This document shows, in pieces, positions 1 to 6,541 of a stretch of DNA of 20,182 bases. Below the pieces are notes generated by a model. It made no database searches. It worked only from the letters and a program-made list of their open reading frames with translations, and was not told where the DNA came from. Made by a program: the position numbers and the translations under genes. Origin of the DNA: Comamonadaceae bacterium (GTDB lineage: Bacteria; Pseudomonadota; Gammaproteobacteria; Burkholderiales; Burkholderiaceae_C); assembly GCA_947494405.1 (NCBI GenBank), contig CANLWQ010000008.1, positions 1-20,182 of the forward strand. Reading direction: 5' to 3'. Positions within the stretch are counted from its first letter, which is position 1, and each line of letters begins with the position of its first letter.

Positions 1-147
1 ATACAAATTTTCCAGATGCAAGCAATCATGCGCGCCATCATCAACAAACAAAATGCGCTCGGGTAAAACTGTTTGCGAAAGAATCGACTCGATGCAATGG
101 GCTGCTAAGTGACCGTAGCCATAAGATGCAATTACTAAAGTGATCAT
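1..147 (-). CDS. Glycosyltransferase family 2, N-terminal part (runs off window)
   Basis: Only the first 49 codons are in the window; the gene continues past the left edge. The visible peptide begins MITLVIASYGYGHLAAHC and continues with a helix (ESILSQTVLP) and a strand ending in FVDDGAHD. This is the first beta-alpha-beta unit of the GT-A fold: a hydrophobic strand ending in a Ser/Tyr turn, then the S-I-x-x-Q helix, then the strand carrying the acidic pair that in family 2 glycosyltransferases contacts the nucleotide-sugar. The protein probably transfers a sugar to a surface polysaccharide or lipid, but donor and acceptor cannot be told. The ATG overlaps a perfect TTTGTACAAA palindrome (147-156). 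No clear Shine-Dalgarno sequence is seen. Recognition of the fold is fairly secure; everything downstream is unseen. Confidence 0.72.
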   Translation of the reverse strand, partial: MITLVIASYGYGHLAAHCIESILSQTVLPERILFVDDGAHDCLHLENLY

Positions 148-212
148 TTGTACAAAGGCCGCACTGAGGCGGAATTGGCTATAGGGTTGTGATTCATAGC
201 CAAAGGAACTGT

Positions 213-272
213 ATGAAAGTCCGCAAGGTGCTACACGCGGGCGGATTCTGCCACTTTTATGTGAAAGATTAG
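213..272 (+). CDS. Possible 19-residue small ORF
   Basis: A short reading frame runs from an ATG at 213 to a TAG at 270-272. It is preceded by a good ribosome-binding sequence (AAAGGAA, 203-209) at plausible spacing. The peptide is basic at the N-terminus (MKVRKVLH) and then reads AGGFCHFYVKD, with two His and one Cys. A G-rich hairpin follows immediately (275-295). It is divergent from the glycosyltransferase and convergent with the dioxygenase gene. I do not recognise it: it could be a small protein, a leader peptide or chance. The ribosome-binding site and the hairpin straight after the stop are the only support. Confidence 0.25.
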   Translation: MKVRKVLHAGGFCHFYVKD

Positions 273-274
273 TT

Positions 275-295
275 GGTGGCTCTCAAATAGCCGCC
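275..295 (+). terminator. Hairpin downstream of the small ORF, weak terminator candidate
   Basis: GGTGGCT (275-281) and AGCCGCC (289-295) form a 7-bp stem with one G-U pair and a 7-nt loop when read on the plus strand. No T-run follows (TTCACAAG), so intrinsic termination is doubtful. On the minus strand the G-U pair becomes a C-A mismatch, so the structure favours plus-strand RNA. Confidence 0.25.
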
Positions 296-340
296 TTCAC
301 AAGGTCATACATGCTTGGTACACGTTGCACAGTAAACGTT

Positions 341-1108
341 TTAAGGTGTTGGCGCTGCAGCATTTTGAAAATAATCTTTACTCAAAGTCACAACCAGTGT
401 GTCACGATAGCCTAGTTTGTTGAGAGGCTGAATAGGCGTGCTTTCATGAATCATGCGGGTGTCATCTAACAGCACTAAGGACCAAGGCTGCGACAAGGTG
501 AATCTTTCTCCGTGAGGTCCATCGGCATCAAATACACGCGTTTCTCCACCTTTGATGTCATGGCGATCCACCATAAAAACAGCAACGAAATTGACACCGT
601 CACGGTGCGCTCCCTCTGGCGTTGGTCGACCAATGCCATCAGATGTATCGATACGAAATTGATGCGCCTCGATACACCATGTTTTTTGAATGGGCGCACT
701 TAGCTGGGTCGCAGTTTGTGCCAGTTTGTAAAGAATTTTTGGCCAAGCCGGTTTGGCAATGGTGGTGTTCAACACGGGTTCGAACCAACGTTCCATTCCA
801 CCGTGCAGTGCGTTGTAGTCGAGTGACTGCCAATGCGCTCTGTGTGGAACTTGTGTCAGTGTGTTGTCTTCAAAAATAAAACTGCTATGACGGCGACGGC
901 GGTAGCGACCACCGTCTTTGAGGTATTTGTCATGTGGCATATCTGCCCAATCAGAGGACAAATCGTTTAACTCGTCTGCTGAGCAACCCATCCACTGACT
1001 AACGTTTGCTGCATCGAGTACGCAAAAACCGTTTTTTTGTAATGAAGAATGAACGTCGCTGATTTCAGCGTAATTGGGTATGAGCTCTTTCACAAATTCA
1101 TCATACAC
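341..1108 (-). CDS. 2OG-Fe(II) dioxygenase, PF10014/BsmA-like family
   Basis: This is a probable cytoplasmic non-heme iron dioxygenase of the PF10014 family, whose studied members hydroxylate free amino acids such as L-isoleucine using 2-oxoglutarate and O2. The 255-residue protein shows the expected order: a basic segment (RYRRRRHSSF, ~69-78), the iron ligands H168 and D170 in EGAHRDGVNF, a GGETRVFD strand (~187-194), the distal ligand H221 in RMIHEST, and R235 in YRDTLVVT, the likely 2-oxoglutarate anchor. The start is uncertain. The first candidate is a GTG at 1108 with AAGG directly abutting it, so the spacing is poor; the frame is open upstream only to a TAA near 1139. The gene is divergent from ahpC, with 170 bp between the start codons. 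Substrate is unknown. The neighbouring glycosyltransferase suggests no obvious pathway. Confidence 0.8.
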   Translation of the reverse strand: MYDEFVKELIPNYAEISDVHSSLQKNGFCVLDAANVSQWMGCSADELNDLSSDWADMPHDKYLKDGGRYRRRRHSSFIFEDNTLTQVPHRAHWQSLDYNALHGGMERWFEPVLNTTIAKPAWPKILYKLAQTATQLSAPIQKTWCIEAHQFRIDTSDGIGRPTPEGAHRDGVNFVAVFMVDRHDIKGGETRVFDADGPHGERFTLSQPWSLVLLDDTRMIHESTPIQPLNKLGYRDTLVVTLSKDYFQNAAAPTP

Positions 1109-1160
1109 CTTGAAAAAACCAGCGATCAGCAGCGCTTTTTAGCTTTTGAAGCGCCTTAGC

Positions 1161-1187
1161 TTGAGTCAATGTCTGTCATTGACACAA
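1161..1187. promoter_or_regulatory. 27-bp near-perfect palindrome, operator candidate upstream of ahpC
   Basis: Arms TTGAGTCAATG (1161-1171) and CATTGACACAA (1177-1187) are inverted repeats matching at 10 of 11 positions around a 5-bp centre. The element lies 91 bp upstream of the ahpC ATG, in the divergent region shared with the dioxygenase gene, and contains a TTGACA hexamer (1179-1184) that could be a -35 box, although no good -10 is seen at 16-18 bp. The sequence does not fit the OxyR ATAG-N7-CTAT pattern well. It may bind a dimeric regulator of one or both genes. Confidence 0.5.
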
Positions 1188-1278
1188 ACAATCAGGGTTA
1201 TCCCTAGGAGCGATTATGATTCGACTCAATGAGTTTTTCTCATTAGATAGTTTTTATCAATCCAACAAAGGAATCACC

Positions 1279-1842
1279 ATGTCTCTGATCAACACACAAG
1301 TTCAACCCTTCAAAGTTCAAGCATTTCACAATGGCAAATTCATTGAAATTACCAATGAATCGCTTAAAGCCAAATGGTCTGTGCTGATTTTCATGCCTGC
1401 TGCTTTTACTTTCAACTGCCCCACAGAAGTTGAAGATGCAGCGGACAACTATGCAGAATTCCAAAAAGCCGGTGCTGAGGTTTATATTGTGACGACCGAC
1501 TCCCACTTTGCCCACAAGGTATGGCATGAAACATCTCCTGCTGTTGGCAAGGCCAAGTTCCCCTTGATCGGTGACCCCACGCATCAATTGACCCGCGCAT
1601 TTGGCGTACACATTGAAGAAGACGGCATGGCCTTGCGTGGCACTTTCGTCATCAACCCCCAAGGCCACATCAAAACTGCTGAAGTGCATTCCAACGAAAT
1701 CGCTCGCGATGTCAAGGAAACACTGCGCAAACTTAAAGCAGCTCAGTACACCGCGGCCAACCCTGGTCAAGTTTGCCCTGCCAAGTGGAATGAGGGCGCA
1801 AAAACTTTGACACCTTCACTTGATTTGGTTGGCAAAATCTAA
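1279..1842 (+). CDS. ahpC: Alkyl hydroperoxide reductase peroxiredoxin subunit AhpC
   Basis: AhpC is the cytoplasmic 2-Cys peroxiredoxin that reduces hydrogen peroxide, organic peroxides and peroxynitrite and is recycled by AhpF. The 187-residue protein, the usual family length, begins [16 protein letters not shown]. It carries the peroxidatic Cys47 in FTFNCPTE, the [13 protein letters not shown] segment (~98-110), and the resolving Cys166 in GQVCPAKW, and it ends SLDLVGKI as in Escherichia coli. The ATG at 1279 is chosen because AAAGGAA (1267-1273) sits just upstream and the N-terminus then matches the family exactly. A start at 1216 would add 21 unsupported residues. ahpF follows after 19 bp, so the two are surely cotranscribed. 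A 27-bp palindrome upstream is the likely control point. Asn46 before the Cys replaces the commoner Val; from memory this occurs in beta-proteobacterial relatives. Confidence 0.97.
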   Translation: MSLINTQVQPFKVQAFHNGKFIEITNESLKAKWSVLIFMPAAFTFNCPTEVEDAADNYAEFQKAGAEVYIVTTDSHFAHKVWHETSPAVGKAKFPLIGDPTHQLTRAFGVHIEEDGMALRGTFVINPQGHIKTAEVHSNEIARDVKETLRKLKAAQYTAANPGQVCPAKWNEGAKTLTPSLDLVGKI

Positions 1843-1861
1843 GACAGACAGAGAGAAAAAA

Positions 1862-3421
1862 ATGCTTGATACACAGATGAAAACCCAGTTGCAAGCTTAT
1901 TTACAAAACTTGCGCAACCCCATCAGTTTGGTTGCAACGCTAGACGGCGGTGAGAAAAGTGCAGAAATGCGCGAACTGCTTGAGGAGATTGCTGGGTTGT
2001 CTGATAAGGTGAGTTTTGATGATTCTGGACACGATGCGCGCATGCCATCGTTTCAAATTGTCAAACAGGGAGAGGACAGCGGTGTACGTTTTGCTGCCAT
2101 TCCCCTGGGACATGAGTTCACTTCCTTGGTCTTGGCTCTGCTTTGGACGGGAGGACACCCGCCCAAGGTGGAGGCTGAAGTGATCGAGCAAATCAAGGCG
2201 TTGGACAAGGACATGAAGTTTGAGGTTTACATGTCCTTGTCTTGCCATAACTGCCCTGACGTGGTTCAAGCAACCACCTTGATGGCTATTTACAACCCTA
2301 AGATTCAAACCACAGTCATTGACGGAGGCTTGCATCAAGCGGAAGTAGAAGCGCGCCAAGTCATGGCTGTGCCCATGGTTTACATGAATGACCAAGTCTT
2401 TGGTTCAGGTCGAATGAGTCTGGAAGAAATTGTTGGCAAGCTCGATACCCATTCCGCAGAGCGGGACGCTGTCAAACTGAATGAAAAAGATCCTTTTGAT
2501 GTGTTGATCGTCGGTGGCGGTCCTGCGGGTGCCGCGGCCGCGGTGTATGCTGCTCGTAAGGGTATCAGAGTGGGCGTTGCTGCCGAGCGTTTTGGGGGTC
2601 AAACCAACGACACCTTGGCGATTGAAAACTACATATCTGTGCTTGAGACCGATGGGCCCAAGTTTGCAGCTGATTTAGAGGCGCAGTTGCGTCACTATGA
2701 AGTTGACATCATGAACTTGCAGCGCGCCGACAAAATCATTCCTGCAACACAAGAGGGCGGTTTGGTGCAAGTGCATATGGCCAATGGCGGTGTGTTGAAA
2801 GCGCGCAGTGTGATTTTGTCAACCGGCGCGCGCTGGCGTAATGTGAATGTGCCAGGAGAGCAAACCTACAAAAACAAAGGTGTGGCGTATTGCCCGCACT
2901 GTGATGGCCCGTTGTTCAAAGGCAAGCGTGTGGCTGTGATTGGCGGCGGGAATTCTGGTGTGGAGGCCGCGATTGATTTGGCTGGGTTCGTGGCCCATGT
3001 TTCTTTGATTGAATTTGCCGACACATTGAAAGCTGATGCTGTGTTGGTTCGTAAGTTACAGAGCTTAGCCAATGTGAGCATTCATCTGAATGCACAAACC
3101 ACCGAAATTACCGGTGACGGGCAAAAGGTCAATGGCATGCGCTACAAAGACAGGTCTACCGACCAAGAGCATTTGGTGGAACTTGAAGGCGTATTTGTGC
3201 AAATTGGTTTGATTCCCAACACAGAGTTTTTAAAAGGCACGATTGAATTGAGCAAGTTTGGTGAAATTGTGGTGGACGCCAAAGGCCACACCAACTTGAC
3301 AGGTGTATTTGCGGCAGGCGACGTGACCACAGTGCCTTACAAGCAAATTGTCATCGCAGCGGGGGACGGTGCTAAAGCTGCGCTGAGTGCTTTTGATTAT
3401 TTGATTCGCACGCCTGCTTAG
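1862..3421 (+). CDS. ahpF: Alkyl hydroperoxide reductase flavoprotein subunit AhpF
   Basis: AhpF passes electrons from NADH through FAD and two Cys pairs to AhpC. The 519-residue protein has the complete architecture: an N-terminal tandem thioredoxin-fold domain with the redox pair C128-H-N-C131, an FAD-binding [10 protein letters not shown] motif (~residues 216-225), the catalytic C344-P-H-C347 pair, an NAD(H)-binding [10 protein letters not shown] motif, and the C-terminal FAD motif [13 protein letters not shown]. The N-terminus [15 protein letters not shown] matches the E. coli protein when the ATG at 1862 is used. AGAGAGAAAAAA upstream is a purine-rich ribosome-binding site. A start at 1820 would overlap ahpC and is rejected. 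E. coli has AGDCTT where this protein has AGDVTT. The gene ends 29 bp before a convergent histidine kinase gene, with a 15-bp inverted repeat across the junction. Confidence 0.97.
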   Translation: MLDTQMKTQLQAYLQNLRNPISLVATLDGGEKSAEMRELLEEIAGLSDKVSFDDSGHDARMPSFQIVKQGEDSGVRFAAIPLGHEFTSLVLALLWTGGHPPKVEAEVIEQIKALDKDMKFEVYMSLSCHNCPDVVQATTLMAIYNPKIQTTVIDGGLHQAEVEARQVMAVPMVYMNDQVFGSGRMSLEEIVGKLDTHSAERDAVKLNEKDPFDVLIVGGGPAGAAAAVYAARKGIRVGVAAERFGGQTNDTLAIENYISVLETDGPKFAADLEAQLRHYEVDIMNLQRADKIIPATQEGGLVQVHMANGGVLKARSVILSTGARWRNVNVPGEQTYKNKGVAYCPHCDGPLFKGKRVAVIGGGNSGVEAAIDLAGFVAHVSLIEFADTLKADAVLVRKLQSLANVSIHLNAQTTEITGDGQKVNGMRYKDRSTDQEHLVELEGVFVQIGLIPNTEFLKGTIELSKFGEIVVDAKGHTNLTGVFAAGDVTTVPYKQIVIAAGDGAKAALSAFDYLIRTPA

Positions 3422-3434
3422 ACAGCAATCTAAT

Positions 3435-3498
3435 CACGTTCAAGGTTTCTTAAAAACACATCTCCTCTTTGCTTGCAGGGAGGGAAACCTTGAACGTG
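3435..3498. repeat. Perfect 15-bp inverted repeat across the ahpF / kinase 3' junction
   Basis: CACGTTCAAGGTTTC (3435-3449) and GAAACCTTGAACGTG (3484-3498) are exact reverse complements separated by 34 nt. The right arm lies in the last coding codons of the kinase (TTFKVS region); the left arm lies just past its TAA, in the intergenic gap. RNA from either direction could fold into a 15-bp stem with a long loop. It may act as a bidirectional terminator or 3'-end stabiliser for the convergent genes, although neither side has a strong T-run. The repeat itself is certain; its function is inferred. Confidence 0.6.
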
Positions 3499-4940
3499 GT
3501 TCCCATTTCACTGCTGCTGGTGAAATTGATTGTGCCGTTATGAGATTCGATGATGGTTTTGCTCAGCCACAATCCGATTCCCATGCCGTCCTCTTTACTG
3601 GTTCGCAACAATTCAAAAATAGAGTTTTCTATAGCTGGGTCTATGCCACATCCGTTATCACTGACGGTGAAAACAATGTTTTCGTTTTCTGTTCGAGTTG
3701 TCACTTTAATTACTTTTGTTTTTTTTAAATCAGCTTGGAAAGATTCACAGGCATTGGTCACCAAATTAAGCAAAACCTGTTGAAGTTGAGACTTGTCGCC
3801 GGTAAATGTCAAAGCATGTGGATGGAGATCTTCCGTTAAGTCAATTGAATGACGTTGCAGGGTTGATTGGCTGAGCAACAAAATATCTTTGACTAAATCG
3901 TTGATGTCAAAGACGGATATAGATTTGCCCCCATGGCCAAACATATTTCGCAAGGTGCTGATGATGTTTGCTGCTCGTTGGTTGGCTTTCTTGAGCCCTG
4001 TCATTGCTTTATGGATACTTGATGTTTGATTTGAATCCATGGCATTGTTGGCTATAACCAAATCAATCATTTCTGCATTCATTTGAATGACAGTCAAAGG
4101 TTGATTGAGTTCGTGCGCCAAACTGGCCACCAATGCACCCATACCAGCTGTTTTATTCAGCATGGTGAGTTGTCGAATGATTTCTTCTCGTTCTTGCAAA
4201 AGTTTTTGTAATTCCATGCTGTTGCGCTGCATAGTATCTGCAAGCTCATGGGTGCTGGCCAATTCACTGGCAACTGCCAATTTCTGTCGTTCTGCGTTCT
4301 CTAAAAAAATACGTAAAAAAGCTATATTGCTCAACGTAATGGCAACAAACTGACCAATCACCATCACGGCTTGATGCCAACTGGGCGCGTAAATATCATC
4401 GATGGTGCCAGCCGAGTAAACCCCTAGCGCACGTACAGCCAAGGTGATTGTTAGTGTCAAACCCGCCCCCATCAGCAATCCCGCGCCGAGTGATTTTTGA
4501 TGTTTGTTAAGTTGTAATCCAATAAGGAAATAGTCAAAGCAAAGTAAGGCGTAGAACCCATTGAACAATATCAAAGCTTCCCACTCAGCTTGGTGGAAAT
4601 AAATCAAGTAGCTAAACACTACAAAATAGCTGGTGTTAACAAAATAATAAAACTGAAATTTTCTATCTTGAGGCTCTGGAAGAAGGTACATACGCAGTGC
4701 CATCATCCGTCCGCCATTGCCAACCAACATAAAAAGTTGAGAGACGTACAGAAAGACAAACTCTGGAATACTTCCCCTGGTGGCCAACAAAATAACCGCA
4801 ATACCACTGCACATCCCGGAGAAGCACCATAACTTCACTTGATAGCTTCGGTACTCTTGTAATGCGAGCCAAATAACGCCATGCAGAATCAAGTAGATGA
4901 AGCAAATCATGAAAATAGTGGTTTGCGGATCTAGCCTCAT
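3450..4940 (-). CDS. Seven-helix membrane sensor histidine kinase
   Basis: This is a 496-residue inner-membrane histidine kinase. About seven hydrophobic segments occupy residues 8-27, 36-54, 61-79, 97-115, 122-142, 151-172 and 189-213, with no large periplasmic domain. A helical, probably coiled-coil linker follows (~214-265). The dimerisation/phosphoacceptor region has H276 in SLAHELNQPLTVI. The ATPase domain shows an N box (NLVTNACESF, ~392-401), a G1 box (DNGCGID, ~428-434), an F-box-like FELLRTSK and a G2 box (GMGIGLWLS, ~452-460). All catalytic residues are present. I recognise no named sensor domain in the membrane part. The gene starts 3 bp after the mreB-like stop and is almost certainly translationally coupled to it. 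No response regulator follows; the obvious partner is the divergent regulator at 6542. The signal may lie in the membrane or come from the cytoskeletal partner. Confidence 0.9.
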   Translation of the reverse strand: MRLDPQTTIFMICFIYLILHGVIWLALQEYRSYQVKLWCFSGMCSGIAVILLATRGSIPEFVFLYVSQLFMLVGNGGRMMALRMYLLPEPQDRKFQFYYFVNTSYFVVFSYLIYFHQAEWEALILFNGFYALLCFDYFLIGLQLNKHQKSLGAGLLMGAGLTLTITLAVRALGVYSAGTIDDIYAPSWHQAVMVIGQFVAITLSNIAFLRIFLENAERQKLAVASELASTHELADTMQRNSMELQKLLQEREEIIRQLTMLNKTAGMGALVASLAHELNQPLTVIQMNAEMIDLVIANNAMDSNQTSSIHKAMTGLKKANQRAANIISTLRNMFGHGGKSISVFDINDLVKDILLLSQSTLQRHSIDLTEDLHPHALTFTGDKSQLQQVLLNLVTNACESFQADLKKTKVIKVTTRTENENIVFTVSDNGCGIDPAIENSIFELLRTSKEDGMGIGLWLSKTIIESHNGTINFTSSSEMGTTFKVSLPASKEEMCF

Positions 4941-4943
4941 CTT

Positions 4944-5984
4944 TTATTGACTCACGAAGATGCCTTGCACACTGTCTAGGTGTTCGAGCGCCATTCCGCA
5001 TCCCCGTACAACGCATGTCAGAGGTTCCTCGGCCCGTAAAACCGGTAAGCCGGTTTCCTGCGCAATTAACTTATCTAAGTGCTTGAGCATGGCACCGCCT
5101 CCTGTCAGCATGATGCCACGCTCGGCGATGTCTGAACTCAATTCTGGAGGTGTGTTTTCCAGTGCAATTTTGATTGCCATGACAAGGCCATTCAATGGTT
5201 CTGACAATGCTTCGAGCATTTCTGAGGATGAAACCATGAACGATTGTGGAATGCCCAAGCTCAAATTTCGGCCAGTGATATTCATTTCCTTGAGCTGTGA
5301 ATCTGGGTAGGCTATGGCAATCTCTTTTTTGAGCATTTCGGCAGTTTGATCGCCAATGAGCATGCCGTAATTTCTTCTGATGTAGTTGACAATAGCCTCG
5401 TCAAATTTGTCGCCACCTATTCGTACGCTGCCCTTGTAAACCATGCCGCCCAGTGAAATGATGGCTACCTCAGTCGTTCCGCCGCCTATATCGACGACCA
5501 TGGAACCGCAGGCTTCAGCTACCGGCAGACCCGCACCTATGGCTGCGGCCATGGGTTCTTCGATCAAATAAACTTGAGAAGCACCCGCACCCAACGCTGA
5601 TTCGCGAATGGCACGGCGCTCGACTTGGGTAGAACCGCAGGGAACACAGATGATGATTCTTGGACTCGGACGCAACCAACTGCTGGGGTGAACTTTGCGA
5701 ATGAAATGCTTGAGCATCAATTCGGTGATGGTGAAGTCGGCTATGACACCGTCCTTCATGGGTCGAATGGCTTCAATGTAATCAGGAACTCGGCCCAACA
5801 TACTCTTTGCCTCATGGCCTAGAGCCATTAGGTTTTTTTTGCCACCTGGCCCAGACGAGTGTCTGATGGCGACCACAGAGGGTTCGTCCAACAAAACACC
5901 TCTGTCTTTGGCATAAATCAGGGTGTTGGCTGTGCCCAAATCAATGGCTAAATCGGTGGAAAACCATCTTGCTATCAGTTTCAA
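4944..5984 (-). CDS. MreB-family actin-like protein (probable paralogue of the cell-shape MreB)
   Basis: This 346-residue protein aligns over its whole length with cell-shape MreB, a bacterial actin that polymerises under the membrane. An amphipathic N-terminus (MKLIARWFS) precedes the phosphate-1 motif [12 protein letters not shown] (11-22). Then come [20 protein letters not shown] (~110-129), the phosphate-2 motif [11 protein letters not shown] (163-173) and the adenosine motif [10 protein letters not shown] (291-300). The usual nucleotide-binding residues look intact, so it should bind ATP. The start is a TTG at 5984, with AAGG 11 nt upstream; a TGA two codons before it rules out a longer form. 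The canonical mreC, mreD, mrdA and rodA are absent here. Instead it lies between a RodZ-like HTH gene (53 bp upstream) and a histidine kinase gene (3 bp downstream). A second, specialised MreB is my inference; that it is the only MreB of the organism cannot be excluded. Confidence 0.9.
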   Translation of the reverse strand: MKLIARWFSTDLAIDLGTANTLIYAKDRGVLLDEPSVVAIRHSSGPGGKKNLMALGHEAKSMLGRVPDYIEAIRPMKDGVIADFTITELMLKHFIRKVHPSSWLRPSPRIIICVPCGSTQVERRAIRESALGAGASQVYLIEEPMAAAIGAGLPVAEACGSMVVDIGGGTTEVAIISLGGMVYKGSVRIGGDKFDEAIVNYIRRNYGMLIGDQTAEMLKKEIAIAYPDSQLKEMNITGRNLSLGIPQSFMVSSSEMLEALSEPLNGLVMAIKIALENTPPELSSDIAERGIMLTGGGAMLKHLDKLIAQETGLPVLRAEEPLTCVVRGCGMALEHLDSVQGIFVSQ

Positions 5985-6037
5985 AATATATCAAGCCTTG
6001 CTATGCATATCGCTTTCAAATTGCGCCAGGCATCATT

Positions 6038-6388
6038 TCATGGAGATGTGTTTTTTTTCAGGAATGCGGGTATGAATTGGGCTTCATTTTTGACTTGAAG
6101 AATGCTGGGGGCCCTTTGTATATCGCTGATGAAAAGGTGAGGCAAGTTAAGCCCCAGTTTTTTTGCATATAAACGGGCAAACCACTCCAGTGGTTGGGTG
6201 GCATTTTTCTTGAAGTGTTCTTCTTTGCCTTCTTCTATCGCTAAGATTTGATCTTCACGCATGCCGAGTTTTTTGCTCATCTGCGCAAGCGTCCATCCCT
6301 TGCTCTCGCGAAACTGGCGCAACATACGTCCAGTTTCAACATGCCTTGAATGGTCAAGAGATGAATCAAGATTCATTTTGCTAAGCAT
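6038..6388 (-). CDS. Stand-alone RodZ-type helix-turn-helix protein
   Basis: A 116-residue soluble protein with one helix-turn-helix domain at about residues 18-82 (MLRQFRESKGWTLAQMSKKL, MREDQILAIEEG, FARLYAKKLGLNL). The sequence resembles the cytoplasmic HTH_25 domain of RodZ, which binds MreB directly, more than a typical phage-type repressor: note the AIEEG turn and the LYAKKLGLNLP helix ending. The transmembrane helix and periplasmic domain of RodZ are missing, and the ~35-residue tail is hydrophilic. It is the first gene of the HTH-mreB-kinase operon. It could therefore be an MreB-binding adaptor, a DNA-binding regulator of the divergent promoters, or both. The start is ATG 6388 or ATG 6376; neither has a good ribosome-binding site. 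A 16-bp palindrome covers the second. Confidence 0.75.
   Translation of the reverse strand: MLSKMNLDSSLDHSRHVETGRMLRQFRESKGWTLAQMSKKLGMREDQILAIEEGKEEHFKKNATQPLEWFARLYAKKLGLNLPHLFISDIQRAPSILQVKNEAQFIPAFLKKNTSP
6361..6376. promoter_or_regulatory. Palindrome at the start of the HTH gene
   Basis: ATGAATC-AA-GATTCAT is a 7-bp inverted repeat with a 2-bp centre, lying over codons 5-10 of the HTH gene and including its alternative ATG. It could be an autoregulatory operator or simply codon composition. The symmetry is exact apart from the centre; function is unproven. Confidence 0.3.
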
Positions 6389-6391
6389 TTA

Positions 6392-6417
6392 ATTTCAACA
6401 TGAGTGAAATATTGCAC
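6392..6417. promoter_or_regulatory. Inverted repeats just upstream of the HTH gene
   Basis: ATTTCA (6392-6397) and TGAAAT (6405-6410) are exact inverted repeats with a 7-bp spacer. They lie 4-22 bp before the HTH start codon. The overlapping GTGAAATATTGCAC (6404-6417) is itself a near-palindrome. Together they fit an operator covering the leader of the minus-strand operon, which would suit autoregulation by the HTH protein. Confidence 0.35.
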
Positions 6418-6485
6418 CTAATGCATTCTTTCTCCATACCGAAATGGGGATAATTTTCAAAAATATGTTTAAATAGAAAAGTACA

Positions 6486-6499
6486 TTCAGTGCACTGAA
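6486..6499. promoter_or_regulatory. Perfect 14-bp palindrome TTCAGTGCACTGAA
   Basis: TTCAGTGCACTGAA is fully self-complementary. It lies 43 bp upstream of the response regulator ATG, in the 153-bp divergent region. It ends 7-9 bp before AT-rich -10-like hexamers (TATATA/TATAAA, 6506-6513), which places it over the -35 region of a promoter lacking a consensus -35. This is the arrangement expected for an activator site, and the response regulator or the HTH protein are candidate ligands. Confidence 0.45.
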
Positions 6500-6511
6500 G
6501 CGATTTATATA

Positions 6512-6525
6512 AACTATAAATAGTT
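6512..6525. promoter_or_regulatory. AACTAT-AA-ATAGTT inverted repeat in the regulator leader
   Basis: Arms AACTAT (6512-6517) and ATAGTT (6520-6525) are exact inverted repeats, 16 bp before the response regulator ATG in a very AT-rich tract that includes a T7 run directly before the start codon. The tract has no Shine-Dalgarno sequence, so translation may start without one or the element may hold a promoter -10 and a short leader. Confidence 0.3.
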
Positions 6526-6541
6526 ATCTATATATTTTTTT

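Noticed and set aside
1179..1210. Consensus sigma-70 promoter for ahpC using TTGACA at 1179
   Set aside because: No acceptable -10 hexamer lies 16-18 bp downstream; the hexamer is better explained as part of the palindrome.
1216..1278. Longer N-terminus for AhpC starting at 1216
   Set aside because: The added 21 residues have no family counterpart, whereas ATG 1279 has AAAGGAA and gives an exact family N-terminus.
1267..1600. Long minus-strand frames antisense to ahpC
   Set aside because: They mirror the codon usage of ahpC and encode no recognisable protein.
1279..1842. Unusual peroxidatic motif FTFNCPTE in AhpC
   Set aside because: Asn before the catalytic Cys differs from the enteric FTFVCPTE, but similar sequences are familiar in betaproteobacterial AhpC, so it is not notable.
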